Source: Kibdelosporangium philippinense
GTDB lineage: Bacteria; Actinomycetota; Actinomycetes; Mycobacteriales; Pseudonocardiaceae
Direction: 5' to 3'
DNA length: 64,000 nucleotides
NCBI RefSeq assembly: GCF_021390435.2
Contig: NZ_JAJVCN010000001.1
Span: 496,001-560,000, forward strand
The notes beneath the pieces were generated by a model, which worked only from the letters and a program-made list of their open reading frames with translations, was not told where the DNA came from and ran no database searches. The position numbers and the translations under genes were made by a program. The number at the start of each line of letters is the position of its first letter. The stretch's first letter is position 1. This document shows, one piece after another, positions 16,575 through 25,214 of the stretch.

Positions 16575-18071
16575 ATGTCCACCGACACCACCATTGTCCC
16601 GGCTTCCAACGCGCCCAAGCAGCAGGTCGCAATCAACGACGTCGGGACGGCGGAGGACTTCCTCGCCGCGATCGACGCGACGATCAAGTACTTCAACGAC
16701 GGCGATATCGTCGAAGGCGTCATCGTCAAGGTCGACCGTGACGAGGTTCTTCTCGACATCGGCTACAAGACCGAGGGTGTCATCCCCTCGCGTGAGCTCT
16801 CGATCAAGCACGACGTCGACCCCAATGAGGTCGTCAAGGTCGGCGATGAGGTCGAGGCGCTTGTTCTCCAGAAGGAGGACAAGGAAGGTCGCCTGATCCT
16901 GTCCAAGAAGCGCGCTCAGTACGAGCGGGCGTGGGGCACGATCGAGGGTCTCAAGGAGGCCGACGAGCCGGTCCGCGGCACCGTCATCGAGGTGGTCAAG
17001 GGTGGTCTGATCCTGGACATCGGCCTGCGGGGCTTCCTGCCGGCGTCCTTGGTCGAGATGCGCCGGGTCCGCGACCTGCAGCCGTACGTCGGCCGCGAGC
17101 TCGAGGCCAAGATCATCGAGCTGGACAAGAACCGCAACAACGTGGTCCTTTCCCGCCGTGCGTGGCTGGAGCAGACCCAGTCCGAGGTCCGCAGCGAGTT
17201 CCTCAACCAGCTGCAGAAGGGCCAGGTCCGCAAGGGCGTCGTGTCCTCGATCGTCAACTTCGGTGCGTTCGTGGACCTCGGCGGCGTCGACGGCCTCGTG
17301 CACGTCTCGGAGCTGTCCTGGAAGCACATCGACCACCCGTCCGAGGTCGTCGAGGTCGGCCAGGAGGTCACGGTCGAGGTCCTGGACGTCGACATGGACC
17401 GCGAGCGCGTGTCCCTGTCGCTCAAGGCGACCCAGGAAGACCCGTGGCGCCAGTTCGCCCGTACCCACGCGATCGGCCAGATCGTGCCGGGCAAGGTCAC
17501 CAAGCTGGTTCCGTTCGGTGCGTTCGTCCGCGTGGACGAGGGCATCGAGGGCCTGGTCCACATCTCCGAGCTGGCCGAGCGCCACGTCGAGATCCCGGAG
17601 CAGGTCGTCCAGGTCGGCAACGACGTGATGGTCAAGGTCATCGACATCGACCTCGAGCGTCGCCGGATCTCGCTGTCGCTCAAGCAGGCGAACGAAGGCT
17701 TCACGCCGGACACCGAGTTCGACCCGACTCAGTACGGCATGGCCGCTGAGTACGACAACGAGGGTAACTACATCTACCCCGAGGGCTTCGACCCGGACAC
17801 CCAGGAATGGCAGGAAGGCTTCGACAAGCAGCGTGAGGAGTGGGAGCGCCAGTACGCCGAGGCGCACACCCGCTACGAGCAGCACATGTCGCAGATCCGC
17901 AAGGCCGCCGAGGCCGACGCTGCCGCAGCCGCGGGCGAAGGTGCCGAGGCCGCCAGTGGCGACCAGAGCTACTCCTCCGCCGGGTCGGAGACCCAGGCCA
18001 AGAGTGGCGGCACGCTTGCCAGCGACGAGCAGCTCGCAGCGCTGCGCGAGAAGCTGTCCGGCGGCGTCTGA
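16575..18071 (+). CDS. rpsA: 30S ribosomal protein S1
   Basis: 498 aa from ATG 16575 (MSTDTTIVPASNAPKQQ); the open frame upstream of it has no family match. It carries four S1/OB domains: about 36-105 (DIVEGVIVKVDRDEVLLDIG), 121-188 (VRGTVIEVVKGGLILDIGLR), 208-277 (VRKGVVSSIVNFGAFVDLGG) and 294-363 (IVPGKVTKLVPFGAFVRVDE). An acidic, Ala-rich tail (364-498) ends the protein. Four domains with a long tail is the actinobacterial form. S1 binds mRNA at the ribosome platform. A strong terminator follows 30 bp after the stop. Synteny rpsA, coaE, uvrB agrees with mycobacteria. Confidence 0.98.
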   Translation: MSTDTTIVPASNAPKQQVAINDVGTAEDFLAAIDATIKYFNDGDIVEGVIVKVDRDEVLLDIGYKTEGVIPSRELSIKHDVDPNEVVKVGDEVEALVLQKEDKEGRLILSKKRAQYERAWGTIEGLKEADEPVRGTVIEVVKGGLILDIGLRGFLPASLVEMRRVRDLQPYVGRELEAKIIELDKNRNNVVLSRRAWLEQTQSEVRSEFLNQLQKGQVRKGVVSSIVNFGAFVDLGGVDGLVHVSELSWKHIDHPSEVVEVGQEVTVEVLDVDMDRERVSLSLKATQEDPWRQFARTHAIGQIVPGKVTKLVPFGAFVRVDEGIEGLVHISELAERHVEIPEQVVQVGNDVMVKVIDIDLERRRISLSLKQANEGFTPDTEFDPTQYGMAAEYDNEGNYIYPEGFDPDTQEWQEGFDKQREEWERQYAEAHTRYEQHMSQIRKAAEADAAAAAGEGAEAASGDQSYSSAGSETQAKSGGTLASDEQLAALREKLSGGV

Positions 18072-18100
18072 TCTGATCAGGCTCGCTAGCTAGTTACTTC

Positions 18101-18130
18101 AGAAGCCCCGCACTTCGGTGTGGGGCTTCT
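18101..18130 (+). terminator. Rho-independent-like hairpin after rpsA
   Basis: AGAAGCCCC (18101-18109) pairs exactly with GGGGCTTCT (18122-18130). Inside, CAC pairs with GTG around a TTCG tetraloop, and a single G/T wobble completes a 13-bp stem. No T-tract follows, as often in actinomycetes. Located 30 bp after the rpsA stop. Confidence 0.85.
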
Positions 18131-18615
18131 GTGTTGCCCAGCAGTATTTGCGGAGGGCGTTCAATGAGAGTGCCCTGAGGCGAAAGTGTCCGAGCGCAAT
18201 CAAACCCGCAAGCAATGGTCAACACGGTGTGCCGCAATGGTGGACACGGCCTTCAGGAACGGTGGACACGGCCTTCAGGAACGGTGGACACGGTCGCAAG
18301 GAACGGTGGACACGGTGTGCTGGAACGGTGGACACGCGCGGGGGTCGGGTGGGGGACTGGTTGGGTTGATTGAGGTTCAGTGATGGGTTGGGTGTCCTGC
18401 GGATGTTGGTAGAGGTGTTGGGGCGATCGGAGTAGTTCGGGCGGCCGAAAGGTTCGTGTTCGTGGCCTTGGGGGTGGGCGACTCGCGAGGGGTGGCGAAA
18501 GTTTTCGATGCAATCATCTGGCCGTCGATGATCAAGAAACCGCTGATCATCGCCTCGCGTCCGGGGTACGCGGGGGTAGTTCGCGTTGTGCGTTTGTGAC
18601 TTTTTGGGGGATCGC
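18131..18615. other. Long intergenic stretch between rpsA and a lipoprotein gene
   Basis: 485 bp with no supported gene. It holds the 22-bp tandem repeat (18213-18344) and then a G/T-rich top strand. Open frames cross it on both strands, but they encode only repeat-driven, low-complexity Arg/Pro/Thr sequence without start context. The lipoprotein promoter presumably lies at the right end. Confidence 0.6.
18213..18344. repeat. 22-bp tandem repeat, six units
   Basis: Units start at 18213, 18235, 18257, 18279, 18301 and 18323, exactly 22 bp apart, sharing the core GGTGGACACGG (unit 1 reads GGTCAACACGG). Units 2 and 3 are nearly identical (both end GGCCTTCAG); units 1, 4, 5 and 6 diverge at their 3' half. 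There are no unique spacers, so it is not a CRISPR array. The period is not a multiple of three, arguing against a coding repeat. Confidence 0.9.
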
Positions 18616-19269
18616 GTGTCGTTCACCCATCAGGGGGACTACGGTCTACACCTTGTGAGTGCTAAGGCATGGACACGCAGCGCGTCCGCCGTGGTGCTGA
18701 TCGCCGGTTTGGCGGGCTGCGCATCCGAGAAACGCACACCCCTCGTAGTCCCCATTCCTACCTTCACCCCGTCGGCGAGTGCTGGCACGTCCGCGCCCGC
18801 GCGGATTGTTGGCGCGTTGCCGACCGGGTGCGGGGCGATCGGCTCGGCAGAAGAGATCTCTGAGGCAGTCGGCAAGTCGTTGCCGGGGCAGGCCAAGCCG
18901 GTCGACGGTGCCGCCGATACGACCATCGGCCGCACCGACCGCATCGACTGCTACTACGGCCTTGGCGACAGTGAACAGGTCGCCAACGCCCCGGTACGCG
19001 TCGGGCTGGCGAGCTACACCGACGCCAGAACGGCGACCGAACGGGTCGGGAAGACCATTGCCGACGAAAAGGCCGCAGGCGCCAAATCCAGCGACGTCAC
19101 GGTCGGCGTCGACAAAGGCACGCTGCTGGTCGGCAAGAACTCTTCCACCCTCGTCGCCACCCACCAGGCCACGACGGTCGTCGTGATCGCCGCGATCGAC
19201 ACGGTGCCTGCAGCACAGGCGCCGACGGTCCTGGCCAAGATTGCGGATCGCGCGCTCAGCCCGCGCTGA
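18616..19269 (+). CDS. Putative lipoprotein of unknown function
   Basis: 217 aa from GTG 18616, which has GGGGG 5 nt upstream; GTG 18655 (204 aa) is a credible alternative. The signal sequence ends in the lipobox LAGC (SASAVVLIAGLAGCASEK), so the protein should be lipidated and surface-exposed. A Ser/Thr/Pro linker follows, then a domain with a likely disulfide pair (LPTGCGAIGSAEE and RIDCYYGLGD) and a DUF3558-like overall pattern (Cys-rich start, conserved Tyr). Family assignment is tentative. It is convergent with, and overlaps by 14 bases, the histidine kinase gene. Confidence 0.72.
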   Translation: MSFTHQGDYGLHLVSAKAWTRSASAVVLIAGLAGCASEKRTPLVVPIPTFTPSASAGTSAPARIVGALPTGCGAIGSAEEISEAVGKSLPGQAKPVDGAADTTIGRTDRIDCYYGLGDSEQVANAPVRVGLASYTDARTATERVGKTIADEKAAGAKSSDVTVGVDKGTLLVGKNSSTLVATHQATTVVVIAAIDTVPAAQAPTVLAKIADRALSPR

Positions 19270-20938
19270 CCCGCAACGTCATCCTGATCGTCGTCGGCCC
19301 GCCAACCGGGCTGTGCACGGTCATCACGCCGTCAAAGGCGCTCAGCCGTCGCGCGACGCCACGTAGACCCGTCCCGCGTGACACGTCGGCGCCACCGCGT
19401 CCGTCATCCCGCACGGTCAGTTCGAGCGTGTCCTCGACAAGGCGGACATCCACTCCCACCGAGGCTGCCTCGGCGTGCTTGCTGACGTTGGTCAGCGCTT
19501 CGCTGATCGCGAAGTACGCGGCCGTCTCGATTGGCGGGTCGAGGCGACGGGGTAAGTCCACCTGGACTTTGACGGGTAATGGCGTGTCCAAGGCCAGGGC
19601 TCGGACCGCGTCGCCGAGCCCACGGTCGGCAAGGACCGGCGGGTGGATTCCCCGCACGAGGTCACGCAGTTCGGCCAATGCCTGCGCCGAGTTGGATCGC
19701 ACTTTCGACAGCACCTGTTTGGCACGGTCCGGATCTTGGTCGATCAGGTGCTCAAGCGCGCCCAAACCAAGCCCCATAGCCACGAGGCGAGCCTGGGCGC
19801 CGTCATGCAGGTCCTGTTCGATACGTCTGAGCTCGGCCGCTGCAGCGTCGGTCGCATCGGCTCGAGTCTTGGCCAGCTCAAGCACACGCTGTGTCAGGTC
19901 ATCGGCGGGCGCCAGCATCGTGCGCACCCACTGTCCGTTGAGACGGATCAACGGCGGCGTGATCCACAGCGCCACCGCCGACAGGCCGACGGCGGCGGGA
20001 ATCGCGAGCCAGTCCGAGCCAGCGAATTGGCCGTACCAGCCGAAGGCCCAGTCGGGTTCGGTTGGCGGTACGAACCAGCGCCAGGTCTGTGGCACCGCCA
20101 ATCCCCACCCGGCGTAGAGCAACAGCACGAACGGCACGACCGTGGTGAGCACGCCGACAATCGGGTCGAGCGCGAAGAACCGCAGATCACGCCAGGTCGT
20201 GCGGGTAGCGGTTGACTGCGCGACCGGAACCCCTGACCACTCGCTCGCGAGCTTGCGACGCGTATTTGCCACCTTCCACGCGCGCGGAAACACGATCAGC
20301 ATGAACACACTGTTCAGCGACAAGGCGAAGAGCCCGAAACTGTAGCCCCACTTCGTGAAGCGCTTGCTCATCGCGCGCGGCCCAGTCCGAAGCGGCAGGC
20401 CGAGTAGTACCCGGCTGCCCGCCGTGTGCAGCCGCAGGAACATCGGCCCGAGCAGGAAACCGAGCATGATCAACAAACCGCCCCACGGCAGTGTCAGAGC
20501 ACCGTAAATGATCAAGGCGGCTGGTGCCAGCGCGAGCACGTTGCCGATGCTCGCGTTGAGCAGCAGCCAGGCCAGGTCACGCCACGTCGCCCGGTCGTCG
20601 AGCATCCAGTCGACTTTCCGGTACAGCATGGGTGTTCGCGGCGAGTTGTACAGGTGCTCCTCGTACAGGTACAGGCCTTCTTCGTCCGGCTCTGGTGGCT
20701 CGGGCGCGGGCGAGTAGGGCCACGGGATGTACACGCCGTCCCAGCGCGCGGCGAGCTTGCGCCTTGCCCCCGTCACCCGGCGGCCGAGGCCAATGGCCCA
20801 TGGCATCAGCATGGCCAGGCCGACTGAGATGGTCAGCAGCAGGACGAGCGCATGCGCCAGCACGGCGACAAGGCCGAGTATCGACAGCCCGGCCAGGACC
20901 AGTCCCCTGACCGGTGCGATGGCGATGGTGCTGAACAC
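19256..20938 (-). CDS. Sensor histidine kinase, multi-pass, no adjacent response regulator
   Basis: About 560 aa. The start is uncertain: GTG 20938 has GGGAGG only 1 nt away, and a TTG at 20968 would add 10 residues. Two similar sensor modules of about four spans each occupy residues 1-330; both contain a short loop with RRKLA and W-G/S-V pairs, suggesting internal duplication. Then comes a HisKA_3 domain with His in [20 protein letters not shown], and a HATPase with [16 protein letters not shown] (N box) and [19 protein letters not shown] (G boxes). NarL-type kinase. No regulator gene is adjacent, so it is an orphan here. Confidence 0.85.
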   Translation of the reverse strand: MFSTIAIAPVRGLVLAGLSILGLVAVLAHALVLLLTISVGLAMLMPWAIGLGRRVTGARRKLAARWDGVYIPWPYSPAPEPPEPDEEGLYLYEEHLYNSPRTPMLYRKVDWMLDDRATWRDLAWLLLNASIGNVLALAPAALIIYGALTLPWGGLLIMLGFLLGPMFLRLHTAGSRVLLGLPLRTGPRAMSKRFTKWGYSFGLFALSLNSVFMLIVFPRAWKVANTRRKLASEWSGVPVAQSTATRTTWRDLRFFALDPIVGVLTTVVPFVLLLYAGWGLAVPQTWRWFVPPTEPDWAFGWYGQFAGSDWLAIPAAVGLSAVALWITPPLIRLNGQWVRTMLAPADDLTQRVLELAKTRADATDAAAAELRRIEQDLHDGAQARLVAMGLGLGALEHLIDQDPDRAKQVLSKVRSNSAQALAELRDLVRGIHPPVLADRGLGDAVRALALDTPLPVKVQVDLPRRLDPPIETAAYFAISEALTNVSKHAEAASVGVDVRLVEDTLELTVRDDGRGGADVSRGTGLRGVARRLSAFDGVMTVHSPVGGPTTIRMTLRVSAG

Positions 20939-21027
20939 GCCTCCCAGTCTGCCCGCAGGGTACGACAATCCACATTGCTCGCAGGCCCACTGCGCAGGTG
21001 GGCCTAGGCCTACCTACGATCAAGACC

Positions 21028-22149
21028 ATGCTGCGAGTGGGGCTCACGGGCGGGATCGGATCGGGCAAGTCGACGGTGGCCGGCCGGCTGGCCGAACACG
21101 GCGCGGTCCTGATCGACGCGGACAAGCTGGCACGCGAGGTCGTCGAGCCGGGCACGCCCGGTCTCAAGGCCATCGCCGAGGCGTTTGGTGAGGAAGTACT
21201 GGCCGAGGACGGCTCGCTCGACCGCCCGAAGCTCGCTGCGGTCGTGTTCAACTCCGCTGAGCAGCGGGAACGGCTGAACGGGATCGTGCATCCCTTGGTA
21301 GGTCAGCGAACCGCCGAGATGCTCGCCGAAGCCGCGGACGATGCCGTGGTCATCCACGATGTGCCGTTGCTGGTCGAGAAGAACTACGCGCCGATGTACC
21401 ACCTCGTGGTCGTTGTCGACGCCGACATCGAGGAGCGCGTCCGGCGGCTCACTGAAACACGCGGCATGCCCGAAGCCGACGCCCGCGCCCGCATCGCCGC
21501 GCAGGCAACCACTGAGCAGCGTCGTGCGGTCGCTGATGTCTGGCTGGACAACTCCGGAACGCCTGACCGGGTGCTCGCGCAGGCCGACGCTTTGTGGGCG
21601 GATCGCCTGGTTCCCTTCGAAGCCAACGTCCGGCTGCATCGCTCGGTCGACTACGGAAACGCCCGCCTGTACGACTACAACCCGGAATGGCCCTTGCAGG
21701 CGGCGAGGTTGGCGGCCCGGATCAAGCTCATCACCGGCGGTCTGCGGGTCGACCACGTCGGCTCGACCGCGGTGCCTGGCTTGCCTGCCAAGGACATCAT
21801 CGACCTGCAGGTCACTGTGTCCTCTTTGGAGCAGGGCGATGCTTTCGCCGAACCGCTGGCCGAAGCGGGATTCCCTGGCGACCGGCGGCACCACTCGGCG
21901 GATCCCGGGCGGCTGGCCAACATCCAGTTGCGCCTGGAAGGCAGCACGGACTGGCGGCATGCCTTGTTGTTCCGGGACTGGTTGCGCGCGTCCGAACAGG
22001 AGCGTGCGAGTTACCTCGAATTCAAGCAGGGGATAGCGAAGCAGTACACGTCCGGCAGCGCGCCGGAGAACGTCAAGGACGCATGGTTCGACAAAGCCCT
22101 GCCCCGCGCCGAATCCTGGGCCCAGCAAACTGCCTGGTCACCCTCGTGA
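21028..22149 (+). CDS. coaE: Dephospho-CoA kinase with C-terminal GrpB/UPF0157 domain
   Basis: 373 aa from ATG 21028 ([16 protein letters not shown]). The P-loop GGIGSGKST is at residues 8-16, the CoaE lid and substrate residues include [15 protein letters not shown] and [11 protein letters not shown], and the kinase domain ends near 200. Residues about 210-373 form a GrpB-like nucleotidyltransferase-fold domain ([20 protein letters not shown]). The same two-domain fusion is known in mycobacterial CoaE. It catalyses the last step of CoA synthesis, ATP-dependent 3'-phosphorylation of dephospho-CoA. Its stop codon lies inside the left arm of a terminator-like stem that is split by an insertion sequence. 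Confidence 0.95.
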   Translation: MLRVGLTGGIGSGKSTVAGRLAEHGAVLIDADKLAREVVEPGTPGLKAIAEAFGEEVLAEDGSLDRPKLAAVVFNSAEQRERLNGIVHPLVGQRTAEMLAEAADDAVVIHDVPLLVEKNYAPMYHLVVVVDADIEERVRRLTETRGMPEADARARIAAQATTEQRRAVADVWLDNSGTPDRVLAQADALWADRLVPFEANVRLHRSVDYGNARLYDYNPEWPLQAARLAARIKLITGGLRVDHVGSTAVPGLPAKDIIDLQVTVSSLEQGDAFAEPLAEAGFPGDRRHHSADPGRLANIQLRLEGSTDWRHALLFRDWLRASEQERASYLEFKQGIAKQYTSGSAPENVKDAWFDKALPRAESWAQQTAWSPS

Positions 22150-22179
22150 GTGTTTTCGCCGGTCTGGTGTTTTAACGTT
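22141..22179. repeat. Left arm of the 39-bp inverted repeat (host hairpin arm plus IS end)
   Basis: 22141-22160 would be the native terminator arm and 22161-22179 the IS terminal repeat. The coaE TGA (22147-22149) is inside the arm, consistent with the arm pre-dating the insertion. Confidence 0.85.
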
Positions 22180-22194
22180 CCGGGTGGTTGATCT

Positions 22195-23673
22195 TTGACA
22201 TGGAGGCGGCCACCGCTCGATGATCTTGGTTCCTTCCACAGAACTTTGATCACGAAAGCGGTGGCCGTGTCTGGCAGTGTGCCTGATGGATCCCTTGTAG
22301 GCCAACTCCGGCGGCTGCGGCGGTTCCGCCGGGCGGTGTATGAGTCGTTCACGAGGTGGCCGGATGTGTTGTTCGAGATGGTGGACGCGTTGTTGTGTCA
22401 TCCGGGCCGGTTGGAGTCGTTGCCGTATCTAAGCTTGGAGCCGGTGTTGCGGCGTGGGCATGGCAGTGTGTATGCCGCGTTGGATCGGGGCCGGATCGAC
22501 GCCGCGGTGTTGGCGGGTGTGTTGGCGGGTGTGGTGGATCGGTCCTCGGGGCTGGTGTTCGCGTTGGATTGTTCGCAGTGGCCGCGTCCGGATGCGCCGA
22601 CCAGCCCGGACCGGACGTTGAACTACGACGCGGGCAAGGATGTTGGCGGTGGCAGCGGGGTGGTGACTCCGGGCTGGTGGTTTCAGTGGCTGGCCGCGAC
22701 CGGGACGAGCGGTTCGTCGTGGGCGTCGCCGGTGGCGGTGGCGCGTATCGCGGTGGGTGAGAACCACAATGTGGTTGCTGTCGGGCAGATCGAGGCGTTG
22801 CTGAAGCAGGTGGCTGCCGACCGGGACCCGGACGGTGGTGATGATGGTGGTGGTCTGGTTCCGATTGTGTGTGCTGACGGGGACTACAGCCCGGTGTATC
22901 TGGGTGGCCGGTTGACCGGCGAGCGGGTGCAGATCGTGGTCCGGTTGCGTAAGGACGCGGTGGTGATGGCCGATCCGCCGCCGCGGGAACCAGGCACGAT
23001 CGGGCGGCCGCGAGTGCACGGGCCAAAGATGAAACTGTCCGATCGCCGTAGCTGGCGTGACCCGGACGAATACCTCGCGGTGCCCGCCGAGCCTGGGCGG
23101 GCCGCGGTGAGTGTGTCGGTGTGGCATGGGATGCACCCGCGTGCCTCGGAATCGGCGGCACTGCGGGAACCTGGCTACCGGCCCGGGTACTCCCGCCCGG
23201 TGACCCGGGGCAGTGTGGTCTGGGTGTGTTCGGCCGACCCGGCGTACCCGCCGATGTGGTTGTTCTGGACCGGGCCTGAGGGCTCGTTCGATCTTGACCG
23301 GGTGTGGCGGGCGTATCTGCGCCGTTACGGCATCGAGCACCTCTTCCGGTTCCTCAAGCAATACCTGGCTTGGACCCGCCCTCGAGTGCGTGGCCCCGAG
23401 CAAGCCGAGCGGTGGAGTTGGCTGGTGGCTGTGGCTTATGTTCACCTGGTCCTGGCGCGTGGGCTCATCGCCGATCAGCGACTGTCCTGGGAACGACGCC
23501 GGGGACCGCTCAGCCCGCTACGGGTCAAACGCGGGTTTCGTGGGCTTCATCCGCGCCTGGGATCTCCGGCGAAACCGCGAAAACCTTCACGGCCCGGTCC
23601 GGGCCGCCCGACAGGGCGTACATCCATCCCCGCGACGCGGCATCGCATCGTCCGTCCAGTGACAAAAACCTAA
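22195..23673 (+). CDS. DDE-type IS transposase
   Basis: 492 aa if read from the TTG at 22195; a GTG at 22261 (470 aa, VAVSGSVPDGSLVGQL) is the more likely start. Catalytic acids are in conserved strands: first Asp in LVFALDCSQWPRPD, second Asp in IVCADGDYSPVYLGG, and Glu in YLRRYGIEHLFRFLKQYL, which has the YxxRxxxExxFxxxK look of IS4/IS701-like transposases. Belongs to a transposase group common in actinomycetes. The frame is intact, so the element may be active. Confidence 0.9.
   Translation: MTWRRPPLDDLGSFHRTLITKAVAVSGSVPDGSLVGQLRRLRRFRRAVYESFTRWPDVLFEMVDALLCHPGRLESLPYLSLEPVLRRGHGSVYAALDRGRIDAAVLAGVLAGVVDRSSGLVFALDCSQWPRPDAPTSPDRTLNYDAGKDVGGGSGVVTPGWWFQWLAATGTSGSSWASPVAVARIAVGENHNVVAVGQIEALLKQVAADRDPDGGDDGGGLVPIVCADGDYSPVYLGGRLTGERVQIVVRLRKDAVVMADPPPREPGTIGRPRVHGPKMKLSDRRSWRDPDEYLAVPAEPGRAAVSVSVWHGMHPRASESAALREPGYRPGYSRPVTRGSVVWVCSADPAYPPMWLFWTGPEGSFDLDRVWRAYLRRYGIEHLFRFLKQYLAWTRPRVRGPEQAERWSWLVAVAYVHLVLARGLIADQRLSWERRRGPLSPLRVKRGFRGLHPRLGSPAKPRKPSRPGPGRPTGRTSIPATRHRIVRPVTKT
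22208..22266 (+). other. Hairpin over the transposase start region
   Basis: GGCCACCGCT (22208-22217) and AGCGGTGGCC (22257-22266) are exact reverse complements 39 bp apart, and the right arm covers the GTG at 22261. In an RNA read in from outside the IS this stem would mask the start codon, a known way for IS elements to limit expression from neighbouring promoters. Function is inferred. Confidence 0.55.
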
Positions 23674-23731
23674 ACCCAGCAACGAAAGCAGGGCCGCCGC
23701 TCCGCGACGGCCCTGCCCACCATGCCCTCAC

Positions 23732-23770
23732 AACGTTAAAACACCAGACCGGCGAAAACACTCACGAGGG
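23732..23770. repeat. Right arm of the 39-bp inverted repeat (IS end plus host hairpin arm)
   Basis: 23732-23750 is the exact complement of the left IS end; 23751-23770 (ends CACTCACGAGGG) complements 22141-22160. The convergent nagZ-like gene stops 4 bp further right, so this arm also sits where a shared terminator is expected. Confidence 0.85.
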
Positions 23771-23774
23771 GGTT

Positions 23775-25211
23775 TCAGCCGGCGAGGTATTCGGCTGCGG
23801 CGATCATGCTCACCTTCGAGCCGCTGAAGGTGTCGATCCGCGGCCGGGAACCCACCTCGACACCAGGGGTGCCGGTTTCGACGTGGATGAAGTCCAGGTC
23901 GCCCAACGATTCCAGCAACGCACGGACGTGTGCGTGCCGGTGCGCTTCCCTTGTCACGATCACGACCTGGTCGAATTCCTTCGCCGCGGCAAGGATTTCC
24001 TCGGCCGTGGCGTTACGCAGGGACTTGCTGCCCGGCACCCGGTCGACGAGGTATTGGCCTACGCCCCAAGGCATCGGGCCTGCGGCGATGGTCGGCGTCG
24101 ATTCGACGTCGACCACGAGCGCAGGGCCGGTCAGCCGGGGTTCCCCGTTGACACGGATGGCTTGCCGGGCCGCACGCAGCCCCAACGTCAGATCCACCGG
24201 CTTGATCTCGGTGGCAACCGGTGGTTTACGCATCTCGAACGCCCGCGCCGACGCCTCGGCCAGCCGCGACTCCGGCAGTGAGCCGTCACGGACCGCCGCG
24301 ACGACAGCCGCGGTGATCGCGTCCATCAGTGCCGCGTCGAACTCCTGCCCGCCGATGCACAGCAGGTCGGCTCCGGCGATCAACGCACCGACCGAAGCGG
24401 CCGGGATTCCCGCGTTGTTGCCGAAACTGCCGACCACACCGGCCATGTCCAGCGCGTCGGTGACGATCGCGCCCGTGAAACCGAGCTCGCCACGCAGGAT
24501 GTCCACCAGCGCCTTGGAGTTCAGGGTCGCTGGCTTGTCACCCCATGGGGGCACGACCAGGTGGCCGGACATGATCGCGCGGGTGCCAGCCTTGATCGCA
24601 GCGGCGAACGGCACCAGCTCGATGGTCCGCAGCTCCTCCTCGGTTCGCCGCAGCACCGGAAGACTCTTGTGCGAGTCCTCGCCGGCCGCGCCATGCCCGG
24701 GGAAGTGCTTGACACACGTGGCCACGCCGAACTTCTGCATGCCCGTCACATAGGCCGCCACGTGTTCGGCGACCTCATTGGGCGACGAGCCGAACGCACG
24801 CACACCGATGATCGGGTCGTCCGGTACGAGCGTGAGATCCGCGCACGGCGCCAGGTTCAGCGTGACGCCTGTTGCCGCGAGCCGTTCGCCGAGCGCGGCC
24901 GCGACCGACGTCGTCAATGCCGGGTCCCCAGCCGCACCCAGCGCGAGCGGGCCCGGAACGAAGGAGCCGGTGTTGACGTCGAGCCGGGTGACGTCACCGC
25001 CTTCCTCGTCGATCGCGATGACCACGTCCTCGCGTTCCGCCCGCAGCTGTGCGGTCAGTGCGCGGACCTGCTCGTCGTCGACCACGTTGCGGCCGAACAG
25101 AGTCACACCGCCGAGGCCCTCGCCGAGTCTGCGGAGGATCCAGTCCGGCGCGGTCGTACCGCCGAACGCGGGCAGCAGAACAGATTCGGCCAGTTTTTCC
25201 AGTGTGGACAC
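23775..25211 (-). CDS. Glycoside hydrolase family 3 beta-N-acetylhexosaminidase (NagZ/DasD-like)
   Basis: 478 aa with no signal peptide, hence cytoplasmic. The GH3 barrel includes AIDEEGGDVTRLDV, the substrate/His loop VATCVKHFPGHGAAGEDSH (about 160-178; KHFPGHG with the His/Asp dyad of NagZ-type enzymes) and the nucleophile Asp in IVTDALDMAGV (about 250). A C-terminal domain of about 150 residues follows, longer than in E. coli NagZ. It lies 3 bp downstream of the DasABC-type permease gene, matching dasABC-dasD of Streptomyces, where the enzyme cleaves imported chitobiose to GlcNAc. Cell-wall turnover is the alternative role. Confidence 0.9.
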   Translation of the reverse strand: MSTLEKLAESVLLPAFGGTTAPDWILRRLGEGLGGVTLFGRNVVDDEQVRALTAQLRAEREDVVIAIDEEGGDVTRLDVNTGSFVPGPLALGAAGDPALTTSVAAALGERLAATGVTLNLAPCADLTLVPDDPIIGVRAFGSSPNEVAEHVAAYVTGMQKFGVATCVKHFPGHGAAGEDSHKSLPVLRRTEEELRTIELVPFAAAIKAGTRAIMSGHLVVPPWGDKPATLNSKALVDILRGELGFTGAIVTDALDMAGVVGSFGNNAGIPAASVGALIAGADLLCIGGQEFDAALMDAITAAVVAAVRDGSLPESRLAEASARAFEMRKPPVATEIKPVDLTLGLRAARQAIRVNGEPRLTGPALVVDVESTPTIAAGPMPWGVGQYLVDRVPGSKSLRNATAEEILAAAKEFDQVVIVTREAHRHAHVRALLESLGDLDFIHVETGTPGVEVGSRPRIDTFSGSKVSMIAAAEYLAG

Positions 25212-25214
25212 GCG

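Larger units (their letters stand above)
22141..23770 (+). mobile_element. Insertion sequence with DDE transposase, bounded by 39-bp perfect inverted repeats
   Basis: 1,630 bp. The ends 22141-22179 and 23732-23770 are exact reverse complements over 39 bp. The outer 20 bp (CCCTCGTGAGTGTTTTCGCC at the left) contain CTCGTGAGTG, the same core as two terminator hairpins elsewhere in this window. They also overlap the coaE stop codon. I therefore think the outer arms are the host terminator shared by coaE and nagZ, and the IS proper is 22161-23750 with 19-bp ends (GGTCTGGTGTTTTAACGTT). No obvious target duplication is separable because the target itself would be palindromic. Confidence 0.88.

Noticed and set aside
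16572..17885. 437-codon minus-strand frame opposite rpsA
   Set aside because: Low-complexity Asp/Leu/Val sequence mirroring S1-domain codons; rpsA is certain.
18213..18344. CRISPR array
   Set aside because: Repeats are contiguous with no unique spacers and the units drift; a tandem repeat, not CRISPR. No cas genes nearby.
18219..18626. 135-aa Pro/Arg/Thr-rich protein on the minus strand
   Set aside because: Half of it is translation of the 22-bp repeat in rotating phases and it lacks a ribosome binding site and any family resemblance.
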